From Moraxella sp. ZY210820 (lineage in GTDB: Bacteria > Pseudomonadota > Gammaproteobacteria > Pseudomonadales > Moraxellaceae): 64,000 nt of DNA. Numbering within the stretch: the stretch's first letter is position 1; the number at the start of each line of letters is the position of its first letter. This document shows, piece by piece, positions 57,253 to 64,000 of the stretch. The translations under genes were made by a program, and so were the position numbers. Where the stretch lies: positions 248,001 to 312,000 of the forward strand of contig NZ_CP089978.1 in the NCBI RefSeq assembly GCF_030674635.1, written 5' to 3'. The notes beneath the pieces are model-generated. The model searched no databases. It was not told the DNA's origin and worked only from the letters and a program-made list of their open reading frames with translations.

Positions 57253-59292
57253 ATGACACAACTCTCTCAACTCAAAGGTATTGGCAAAAATACATTGGCT
57301 CAACTGGAAAAGTTGCAGATTTTTACGCTTGATGATTTATTATTCCATTTACCAAGAGATTATGAAGACCGTAGTACCATTATTCCAATTTATCAATTAC
57401 AAGCTGGGCGGAGCTATTTAATTCAAGGGATTGTTAAATCGAGTGAATTTAGTCAAGGTAAACGTCAGTCTTTAGCAATTACACTTGATGATGGGAGCGG
57501 GAAAGTTACTTTACGCTTTTATCATTTTTATAAAACCATGATAGAGCGTATGGCTGTGGGTAAGGTTTTACGAGTTTTTGGTGAAGCTCGATTGGGTGTG
57601 CGTGGTATTGAATTTTATCACCCAGAAGTTGAGCAAATCAGTCAAACTACACCTTTACCAAAAACTCAACTGACAGCAATTTACCCAAGTACAGATGGTT
57701 TAACTCAAAAAAAATTAAGAGAATTGATTCAACAAGCTATTGAAAATACTGATGATTTAGTAGAGTTGTTACCAGCACATTTGACCAATGGTTATGATTT
57801 AAAACAAGCCTTAGTTTATATTCATCAACCACCAAAAACAGCAAATATGCAACAATTATTGCAAGGTTCACACCCTGCACAGCAACGTTTAATTTTTGAA
57901 GAATTGGTCGCACATCAAGTGAGTTTATTGCAACGCCGTCAATATATTCAACATATTCAAGCACCTACATTTACAGAAAGTCAGTCATTAAAACAACAAT
58001 TATTAGAACGTTTACCGTATAAAATCACCAATGCACAACAACGAGTTTCTATGGAAATTGCTCAAGATATGGCAAAGAATGTTCCAATGTTACGCTTGGT
58101 ACAGGGTGATGTAGGTGCAGGTAAAACTTTAGTGGCAGGTCTTGCATCATGTCATGTATTGGAGCAAGGGTGGCAAGTCGCATTGATGGCACCTACTGAA
58201 ATTTTGGCAGAGCAACATTACCTGAATTTTAAACAATGGTTTGAACCGTTGGGGATTACTGTAACGTGGTTAGTGGGCAAAATTAAAGGCAAGGCTCGGC
58301 AAAAAATATTGGACGATATTCAATCCAATCAAGCACAAATGATTATCGGTACGCACGCTTTATTTCAAGAACAGGTACAATTCGCCCAACTGGGTTTGGT
58401 GATGATTGATGAACAACATCGTTTTGGTGTGGAGCAACGCTTGGCATTACGCAATAAAAATCAAAAAGTTATGCCACATCAATTAGCATTGAGTGCAACC
58501 CCCATTCCACGCAGTTTGGCCATGAATTTATATGGTGATTTAGATAGTTCCATCATTGATGAGTTACCACCCAATCGTACACCTATTCAAACAGTAACTG
58601 TTGCAATTGACCGCCGTGAAGAAGTGTTACAACGTGTGATTAAAAATTGTATGGAAGATAAACAGGCCTATTGGGTGTGTACATTAGTTGAACAATCTGA
58701 AAGTTTAGATGCACAAGCTGCCGAAGTATTTTATCAAGAGGTACAACAACGTTTTCCACATGTAAATGTTGGATTGATACACGGTAAAATGAAAGCAGAT
58801 GAAAAACAATCAGTGATGATGGCATTTAAAAATAATGAATTACAATTATTAATTGCTACTACAGTGATAGAGGTGGGTGTTGATGTTCCTAATGCGTCTA
58901 TTATGATTATTGAAAATGCGGAACGTTTAGGTTTATCACAATTACATCAATTAAGAGGACGAGTAGGACGTGGAGCAAAGGCAAGTTTTTGTGTATTAAT
59001 GTATAAAAATCCATTATCACAAAATGGACAAGAACGTTTGAATATTTTACGAGAAAGCCATGATGGTTTTGTCATTGCAGAGAAAGATTTGGAATTGCGT
59101 GGTGCGGGTGAATTATTAGGCACACAACAAACAGGTGATATGGGGTTTCGTGTGGCAAATTTACAGCGTGATGAACATTTACTGGAGCAAGCCCATCAAA
59201 CAGCTTATATTTTAATAGAACAATATCCACAAAATGCAGAACAATTGGTCAAACGTTGGCTTCCAAATGCAACAAGATATGCTTATGTCTAA
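57253..59292 (+). CDS. recG: ATP-dependent DNA helicase RecG
   Basis: 679 aa from the ATG at 57253. The N-terminal wedge domain (about 1-190) has the OB fold (YLIQGIVKSSEFSQGKRQ). Helicase motifs follow: Walker A RLVQGDVGAGKTLVA, motif II VMIDEQHRFGVEQR, motif III ALSATPIPRSLAMNLYGDL, motif V ATTVIEVGVDVPNA and motif VI LRGRVGRGA, then the C-terminal TRG region. RecG remodels stalled replication forks and Holliday junctions. comF overlaps its 3' end. Upstream it abuts the DUF4435 gene by one base, which is unusual for a housekeeping gene. Confidence 0.94.
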   Translation: MTQLSQLKGIGKNTLAQLEKLQIFTLDDLLFHLPRDYEDRSTIIPIYQLQAGRSYLIQGIVKSSEFSQGKRQSLAITLDDGSGKVTLRFYHFYKTMIERMAVGKVLRVFGEARLGVRGIEFYHPEVEQISQTTPLPKTQLTAIYPSTDGLTQKKLRELIQQAIENTDDLVELLPAHLTNGYDLKQALVYIHQPPKTANMQQLLQGSHPAQQRLIFEELVAHQVSLLQRRQYIQHIQAPTFTESQSLKQQLLERLPYKITNAQQRVSMEIAQDMAKNVPMLRLVQGDVGAGKTLVAGLASCHVLEQGWQVALMAPTEILAEQHYLNFKQWFEPLGITVTWLVGKIKGKARQKILDDIQSNQAQMIIGTHALFQEQVQFAQLGLVMIDEQHRFGVEQRLALRNKNQKVMPHQLALSATPIPRSLAMNLYGDLDSSIIDELPPNRTPIQTVTVAIDRREEVLQRVIKNCMEDKQAYWVCTLVEQSESLDAQAAEVFYQEVQQRFPHVNVGLIHGKMKADEKQSVMMAFKNNELQLLIATTVIEVGVDVPNASIMIIENAERLGLSQLHQLRGRVGRGAKASFCVLMYKNPLSQNGQERLNILRESHDGFVIAEKDLELRGAGELLGTQQTGDMGFRVANLQRDEHLLEQAHQTAYILIEQYPQNAEQLVKRWLPNATRYAYV

Positions 59293-59941
59293 TTTATCAC
59301 GTTCAAAAATCCGCTTTAAGCCTTTATATCATACTTGGCGAGATTATTTACAGCGTTTTTTACCCTGTGTTGCTTGTCAAATGGACAATTCAATATACGC
59401 AGGTTTATGTGAAGATTGCTGGCAACAACTACCTTGGGCATTGACTGAAGTGCAACGTCATGAATTAAATGTACAAATTGCCTGTTATTATGACTATCCA
59501 CTCAATCAAATGATTTTACAATATAAATATCATCATCAATTACTCTATGCACCATTATTTGCCCAGTTGATATTACAATTAAAATTACCCAAAGTACAAG
59601 CTGTGGTTGCCATGCCCATTTCTGAACAGCGTCTTGCTGAACGTGGTTTTAATCAAGCCTTAGAAATTGCTAAAATTGTGGCAAAAGCCTTAAATATACC
59701 CATTTGGCAACCAATTCAACGAGCTAGTGCAGGACGGCAAAAGGGTTTAAGTCGTGTAGAGCGTTTAGAAAATATCGATGAACAATTTATGATTCAAGAT
59801 AAAATAGGTAAAATTTATCGTAATATTCTAATTATTGATGATGTTGTTACCACAGGAGCATCATTATCAGCTTTAAGTAAAGCACTTGAACCGTTAAAGA
59901 TTGAAAAAATCAGTTATGCGTGTGTCGCAGGTGCAAGATAA
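59285..59941 (+). CDS. comF: ComF-family phosphoribosyltransferase-like competence protein
   Basis: 218 aa from the ATG at 59285, overlapping the recG stop by 8 nt; the open frame begins earlier inside recG. An N-terminal zinc ribbon (PCVACQMDNSIYAGLCEDCW, two Cys pairs) is followed by a phosphoribosyltransferase-like domain with PRPP motif NILIIDDVVTTGASLSAL and the conserved ERGFNQA and RRQ-like RASAGRQKGLSR segment. ComF is needed for natural transformation, in DNA uptake or processing of incoming strands. Moraxellaceae are often naturally competent. Confidence 0.88.
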   Translation: MSNLSRSKIRFKPLYHTWRDYLQRFLPCVACQMDNSIYAGLCEDCWQQLPWALTEVQRHELNVQIACYYDYPLNQMILQYKYHHQLLYAPLFAQLILQLKLPKVQAVVAMPISEQRLAERGFNQALEIAKIVAKALNIPIWQPIQRASAGRQKGLSRVERLENIDEQFMIQDKIGKIYRNILIIDDVVTTGASLSALSKALEPLKIEKISYACVAGAR

Positions 59942-60000
59942 TAGTATTGTTTTTAAATTGTGTTACAATATAGAAAAATGCAAAATAGAGTAGGTAAAAC

Positions 60001-60228
60001 ATGGCACATTATTTAGTTTATTTTGGCTCAAAAGTTGAAGAGCATAATTTTGATAGCCTTGAGTCGGCAAAAGCCTATGTTGAACATCGCCGTGAGCCAG
60101 AGCAACGCCAAATTAAAATTCGAGAATTTGAATATCCTTATTTAACTTTTTATTCCCAATGGAAAATTCAATTAGATGGACATGGTGAATGGACATTATG
60201 GCGTAAAGTAAACCCTGATTATATTTAA
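60001..60228 (+). CDS. Small hypothetical protein
   Basis: 75 aa, acidic-basic mixed and soluble (FGSKVEEHNFDSLESAKAYV, QWKIQLDGHGEWTLWRKV). There are no membrane segments and no recognised domain. A short AGGTAAA precedes the ATG. Its Trp/Tyr-rich C-terminus suggests a compact fold. Probably a conserved single-gene unit of Moraxellaceae, though I cannot name it. Confidence 0.55.
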   Translation: MAHYLVYFGSKVEEHNFDSLESAKAYVEHRREPEQRQIKIREFEYPYLTFYSQWKIQLDGHGEWTLWRKVNPDYI

Positions 60229-60271
60229 TACAATCACATTATTTTAAATGTAGTGTAACTGATTGATTTTC

Positions 60272-60293
60272 TGTAAGGGCAAAATATTTTTGC
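60272..60293. repeat. Degenerate single palindrome, family A
   Basis: GTAAGGGCAAAATATTTTTGCC: an imperfect member of the GTAGGGGC repeat family, one hairpin only. Confidence 0.45.
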
Positions 60294-60351
60294 CTATCTT
60301 GATTTTAATTTATCAAATATTATCAACATTTATAAAGTTTATAGGTTTATC

Positions 60352-61158
60352 ATGTCAAAAAATAAGCGAAAAGCTCAAACACAAGCCAGTTATCCTTTTT
60401 GGAAACATATTAGAGTGGTTATTTTATTGATTATTTTAGTTGCTGTCGCACTAAATGCATGGAGAGATAATAATCAAAATTGGGATAAACCGATTGTTGT
60501 GATGTTACACCCTGTAAATGTTGATGGCTCGCTAGAAGTGCAACAATATATCCAAAAATTAACTAGTGATGATTTTAAAGATGCACAACAATATTTAGTA
60601 GAAAATAGTCAAAAATACCGTAATCGTCCTAGTGCGATTTATATTCAATATGGACGTGAAATGATGCAAAAACCGCCTGCCGTGCCGAGTGGTGGTGGTA
60701 TTATAGATATTATGCTGTGGAGTTTAAAATTCCGTTATTATGCATGGAAATATGAACTTGATGAAGATAAAAGCCCAACCGTAACGCTTTATCTCAATTA
60801 TTATAATCCTAAAACACATAAAGTGGTTAAACATTCAACAGCATTAGAAAATGGGCGAATTGGTATCGTTAATTTATTTGCTGATATGAAACATCATGGT
60901 TCAAATAAAGTGATTATTGTGCATGAATTATTGCACGCTTTTGGTGCAACTGATAAATATGATTTGAGAACAGGACAGCCTTTAGACCCTATTGGCTTGG
61001 CTGAGCCGAATAAAAATCCTAAATACCCACAAAGTTTTGCGGAAATTATGGGTGGATATGTGGCAACATCACCGAGTCAAAGGCATACACCAAATAGCTT
61101 AGCAGAGACGGTTATCAACCCACAAACTGCCCAAGAAATTGGCTGGTTAAATAAATGA
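60352..61158 (+). CDS. Membrane-anchored HExxH metalloprotease-like protein
   Basis: 268 aa. A short basic cytoplasmic start (KNKRKAQ), one membrane helix (about 18-38: VVILLIILVAVALNAW), then a periplasmic domain. The metal motif HELLHAFGATD (His191, Glu192, His195, Asp201) matches HExxHxxGxx(H/D), the pattern of metzincin and related zinc peptidases. A later Met (EIMGGYV) could be the Met-turn. I do not know the family name or substrate. An orphan gene with a repeat on its left and a small transcription unit on its right. Confidence 0.6.
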   Translation: MSKNKRKAQTQASYPFWKHIRVVILLIILVAVALNAWRDNNQNWDKPIVVMLHPVNVDGSLEVQQYIQKLTSDDFKDAQQYLVENSQKYRNRPSAIYIQYGREMMQKPPAVPSGGGIIDIMLWSLKFRYYAWKYELDEDKSPTVTLYLNYYNPKTHKVVKHSTALENGRIGIVNLFADMKHHGSNKVIIVHELLHAFGATDKYDLRTGQPLDPIGLAEPNKNPKYPQSFAEIMGGYVATSPSQRHTPNSLAETVINPQTAQEIGWLNK

Positions 61159-61239
61159 TGATATTTTAAACAATATTGTACGCTATGGCTTACATCATTT
61201 TCAGTCAAAAACGGCTAGTGATGATTGATATTATTTTTT

Positions 61240-61403
61240 TATAATACAACCATCAACAAGGAAATTGACATGATGTCAAACTTTTGGATAAAAGTTGTTG
61301 AACAGAATGGACGAATTTCATAGATGAACTTTAGATAATGGACTGTCCGCCAACCCTCCGACAAGAAGCCCGTATATTAATGGAACAATATACGGGTTTT
61401 TTT
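61240..61403 (+). other. Short putative transcription unit with a 17-18 aa frame
   Basis: A -10-like TATAAT (61240-61245) precedes a tiny frame with AAGGA (MSNFWIKVVEQNGRIS, 61272-61323; a second ATG at 61269). A GC-richer stretch and a hairpin terminator follow (CCCGTATATT / AATATACGGG, 61369-61396, then seven T). No -35 element is clear. It may be a small RNA, a leader peptide or an unrelated terminator. I recognise no riboswitch class in it. It lies between a metalloprotease-like gene and a Bax-inhibitor gene and accounts for most of a 346-bp gap. Confidence 0.35.
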
Positions 61404-61504
61404 GCATTTATCATTTTTTACTTGTATCTGTACAATTTTTGCAGTATGCTTATCATTTGCATTAACAGCCATCATAATATGGTTAAGAGAAAGGAACATT
61501 TGAT

Positions 61505-62239
61505 ATGAACAGTCAAAACCCGATTTTAAATCGTGTTGAAATGTATGCAACACCGCAAGACCCAATGACGATTGGTGGTGCAATTCAGAAGAGCGTAATT
61601 TTAACAAGTGTGGCATCAGCATTTGCTGTAGCATTATTTTTCTTTTTTGCTTTAACGGGTAATGCAGGTGCGGCTGGTTTAGCGAGTATTATTGGTATTG
61701 TTGTCAGTTTTATTCTGGCATTAGTGGTAACGTTTAAACCACAATATGCACCAACTTTAGGTATTCCTTATGCTTTATTTGAAGGGTGCTTTTTAGCAGG
61801 TGTATCTTATTATTATCAAGCAAAATTTCCTGGCGTGCCGATGATGGCATTGTTGGCGACAGTAGTAACTGCTGGTGTGATGTTAGCTTTATATAAAGCT
61901 CGTATTATTCGTGCAACTGAAAAATTTAAATCTGTTGTGATTTCAGCAACCATTGCAATAGCCATTGTATTTGTATTACAAATTATTTTAAGTTTAATAT
62001 TCTCAAGCTCTATTCCGGGTTTATTTGAAAATACATGGTTAGGGATTGGTTTTGCAGCATTTGTAGCGATTATTGCATCATTAAATTTAATCTTAGATTT
62101 TGATTTAGTGGAAAATTTTGCTGCTCAATCTGCACCAAAATATACAGAATGGTTATGTGGTATTAGTATTTTAGCGACTTTAGTGTGGATGTATGTTTCA
62201 TTCTTACGTTTAATTGGCTTTTTAAGTAGTGATGATTAA
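61505..62239 (+). CDS. Bax inhibitor-1/YccA-family membrane protein
   Basis: 244 aa with seven membrane segments. Family-like segments: SVILTSVASAFAVALFFFFA, YAPTLGIPYALFEGCFLAGV, and LNLILDFDLVENFA followed by WLCGISILATLVWMY. The Asp pair in FDLVEN and the late SxxxxL helices fit the BI-1/YccA (TMBIM) superfamily, whose bacterial members modulate FtsH proteolysis or act as pH-gated channels. RBS AAAGGA. A single gene with its own terminator. Confidence 0.82.
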   Translation: MNSQNPILNRVEMYATPQDPMTIGGAIQKSVILTSVASAFAVALFFFFALTGNAGAAGLASIIGIVVSFILALVVTFKPQYAPTLGIPYALFEGCFLAGVSYYYQAKFPGVPMMALLATVVTAGVMLALYKARIIRATEKFKSVVISATIAIAIVFVLQIILSLIFSSSIPGLFENTWLGIGFAAFVAIIASLNLILDFDLVENFAAQSAPKYTEWLCGISILATLVWMYVSFLRLIGFLSSDD

Positions 62240-62257
62240 ATCGTTCATAGCTGAGAA

Positions 62258-62290
62258 TAAAAAACTGAACCGATGTGTTCAGTTTTTTTA
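62258..62290 (+). terminator. Terminator after the Bax-inhibitor family gene
   Basis: AAAAACTGAAC pairs with GTTCAGTTTTT around a 6-nt loop, followed by T residues. Confidence 0.9.
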
Positions 62291-62483
62291 TGTATAATTG
62301 CTTTAAATGATGAAAAAAATTGTGTTTTCTACAAAAAAGATATTGAGAAACAGATGGCGATGGTTCATAATTTAGTATGATTTTGATTGTTCATCATTTT
62401 GATGATTATTTAGTTAAAAAGACATATTTCCTGTTTAAATTAAAAGCATTTTAGGCTAAATAGGAATGTGGGGATAGGTAAAA

Positions 62484-63377
62484 ATGACTCAGCACACACC
62501 AAATATTCAAGGTTCTATTGTTGCCATTGTAACGCCAATGTTAGAAGATGGTGGTGTAGACTGGAAAGCACTTGAAGATTTAGTCGAATGGCATATTGAA
62601 CAAGGAACACATAGTATTGTTGCGGTGGGTACAACAGGTGAAGCATCGACCTTGAGTATGGAAGAACATACTCAAGTGATTAAAGAAATTATTCGTGTGG
62701 CAAATAAACGTATTCCAATTATTGCAGGTACGGGTGCAAATTCAACGCATGAAGCGATTGAATTAACTCAAGCAGCTAAGGATTTAGGTGCAGATGCGTG
62801 TTTATTGGTAACACCTTATTATAATAAGCCAACGCAAGAAGGTTTATATCAACATTATAAAACGATTGCTGAAGCGGTAGATATTCCACAAATTTTATAT
62901 AATGTGCCGGGGCGTACAGGGGTCGATATGTCAAATGATACAGTTGTACGTTTGGCTGATGTTAAAAATATTGTTGGAATTAAAGATGCAACAGGCGATA
63001 TTCCACGTGGAACAGAACTCATTCAACGTTTAAATGGTAAAATTGCGGTTTATTCTGGCGATGATGCAACCGCTTGGCAACTGATTTTGGCAGGGGCGAA
63101 AGGTAATATCTCGGTAACAGCTAATGTTGCACCCAAAGTGATGAGCCAAGTATGTGAATTTGCATTAGCAGGAAATCAAGCGGAAGCAGAACAAAGCAAT
63201 GCCAAAGTCGCACATTTACATGAGATTTTATTCTGTGAATCGAACCCAATTCCTGTAAAATGGGCTTTATATGAAATGAAACGTATTGATGTGGGCATTC
63301 GTTTACCTTTAACACCACTTGCAACACAATTCCGTGAGCCAATTCGCCAAGCCTTACAACAAGCGGAGATTATCTAA
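62484..63377 (+). CDS. dapA: 4-hydroxy-tetrahydrodipicolinate synthase
   Basis: 297 aa TIM-barrel aldolase. Motifs: GSIVAIVTPMLEDGGVDW at the start, VAVGTTGEASTLS, the active-site Tyr in LYNVPGRTGVDMS, and the Schiff-base Lys in IVGIKDATGD. It condenses pyruvate with aspartate semialdehyde in the lysine/diaminopimelate pathway. It is directly followed by the bamC-like lipoprotein gene in the classical dapA-bamC order. About 190 bp upstream are non-coding, with no recognised lysine riboswitch. Confidence 0.95.
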   Translation: MTQHTPNIQGSIVAIVTPMLEDGGVDWKALEDLVEWHIEQGTHSIVAVGTTGEASTLSMEEHTQVIKEIIRVANKRIPIIAGTGANSTHEAIELTQAAKDLGADACLLVTPYYNKPTQEGLYQHYKTIAEAVDIPQILYNVPGRTGVDMSNDTVVRLADVKNIVGIKDATGDIPRGTELIQRLNGKIAVYSGDDATAWQLILAGAKGNISVTANVAPKVMSQVCEFALAGNQAEAEQSNAKVAHLHEILFCESNPIPVKWALYEMKRIDVGIRLPLTPLATQFREPIRQALQQAEII

Positions 63378-63380
63378 GTG

Positions 63381-63974
63381 ATGATGAAAAAAACAACATT
63401 AATCATGCTTAGCTTAGTCAGTTTGAGTCTGGCTGGTTGTAGCATGATGGGCATTGATAACCGCTCTTTAGAATATAAAAATGCGAAAACATTAAAACCA
63501 TTAGAAGTGCCTTATGGTATGCAAATGCGTGAAGAAACCGCATTATATCCTTCACCTGTTATTGAAGAACATGCGTTAAACAATGCACCACGTTATGAAA
63601 ATCGTCGTGGTAATCGTTATGAATTGCCACGTCCTGCTCTAGGTGCAAGCATGTCAATGAATACCATTCAGTTGCAAAATTTACGCCCACATATGATTTA
63701 TGATGGTAATAAAAATCCATTATTACAAATTGCTGGTGATACGGAGCAAATTTGGCGTTATGTGGTGGCAACAGCAAGCAGTTTAAATTATAAACTGACC
63801 TCTGAAGATAAAACGTCAGCAGTTTTAGAAAAAGATGGCAAACAATATCTGTTATATTTAAGTCAAATTGGTGCGACACACGTTTTGGCATTATATGATG
63901 AAACAGGAAGTTTTGCTTCAAAAGAAATTGCAACTGAAATTCTTACACAAATTTATCAAAATTGGCCTGTTTAA
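63381..63974 (+). CDS. bamC: BamC-like outer membrane assembly lipoprotein
   Basis: 197 aa from the ATG at 63381, three bases after the dapA stop (63375-63377); a GTG and a second ATG are adjacent alternatives. Lipoprotein signal with lipobox SLAGC. The N-terminal region SLEYKNAKTLKPLEVPYGM is the BamC pattern (xYxxAxxxxPLxVP), which contacts BamD. One helix-grip domain follows (ENLRPH-like then WRYVVATASSLNYKLTSED, and VLALYDETGSF). It is shorter than E. coli BamC (two helix-grip domains), as expected in Moraxellaceae. Position after dapA matches E. coli bamC (nlpB). Confidence 0.82.
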   Translation: MMKKTTLIMLSLVSLSLAGCSMMGIDNRSLEYKNAKTLKPLEVPYGMQMREETALYPSPVIEEHALNNAPRYENRRGNRYELPRPALGASMSMNTIQLQNLRPHMIYDGNKNPLLQIAGDTEQIWRYVVATASSLNYKLTSEDKTSAVLEKDGKQYLLYLSQIGATHVLALYDETGSFASKEIATEILTQIYQNWPV

Positions 63975-64000
63975 ATCATAAACAGAAATGATATTTAAAG

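Noticed and set aside
61159..61504. Guanidine, lysine or other riboswitch in this gap
   Set aside because: I could not fit the conserved loops of any class I know; only a short frame and a terminator are supported.

Overview
This window comes from a low-GC gammaproteobacterium of the family Moraxellaceae, in the Moraxella / Psychrobacter / Acinetobacter group. The support is the 16S, 23S and 5S sequence style, a type IV pilin next to a TfpX/TfpZ-family accessory gene, the sdhE-ygfX, lptF-lptG, dapA-bamC and recG-comF gene orders, and RNase R next to tRNA genes. I cannot fix the genus from the sequence alone.

Layout. 1-7500: the 5' end of rnr, tRNA-Ser(GCT), two identical tRNA-Arg(ACG) genes, a small membrane-protein gene, a spacer with three perfect DnaA boxes, and a complete rRNA operon (16S, tRNA-Ile, tRNA-Ala, 23S, 5S, terminator). 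7.8-15.0 kb: an unknown HTH-ended protein, a TRAP-TAXI transporter operon, a QseBC/TctDE-like two-component system and a tiny membrane protein. 15.1-16.7 kb: a toxin-antitoxin pair whose toxin is interrupted by a stop, and a decayed IS630-type element. 17.0-22.1 kb: type IV pilin, a 1228-aa PAP2 / MFS / spermidine-synthase-like fusion, and a TfpX/TfpZ accessory protein. 22.1-28.0 kb: two FKBP isomerases, a His-rich duplicated lipoprotein, and a BaeS/BaeR-like system split by a Uma2 nuclease gene.

28.7-34.0 kb: a Roadblock/LC7 and small-GTPase cluster with a PAS sensor, a cytoplasmic PhnD-like binding protein and three unknown proteins. It looks like a signalling or polarity module. 34.1-38.6 kb, mostly minus strand: ygfX, sdhE, an orphan antitoxin-like gene, a UvrD-like helicase, two small membrane proteins and hisIE. 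39.0-44.1 kb: a class II microcin/bacteriocin cluster. It has a JmjC/cupin-4 oxygenase-like protein, a small hydrophobic candidate immunity protein, a double-glycine-type precursor, an HlyD adaptor and a C39-peptidase ABC exporter. It is driven by a consensus promoter whose -35/-10 spacer contains a 16-T tract. The exporter is frameshifted at an A6 tract, and a 93-bp relic of the HlyD gene start lies upstream, so the oxygenase/immunity/precursor module is bracketed by direct repeats. I consider this cluster the strongest candidate for an undescribed system.

44.3-64.0 kb: copper ATPase, uracil/xanthine permease, zinc uptake genes (ZnuD-like receptor and ZIP transporter), lptF-lptG, serB, a PARIS-like AAA ATPase + DUF4435 pair between serB and recG, comF, a membrane-anchored HExxH metalloprotease-like protein, a Bax-inhibitor family protein, dapA and bamC. 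REPIN-like palindromic repeats are scattered through the intergenic regions from 23.7 kb onward. Several coding disruptions sit in A/T homopolymers, so sequencing error must be excluded before calling them biological.
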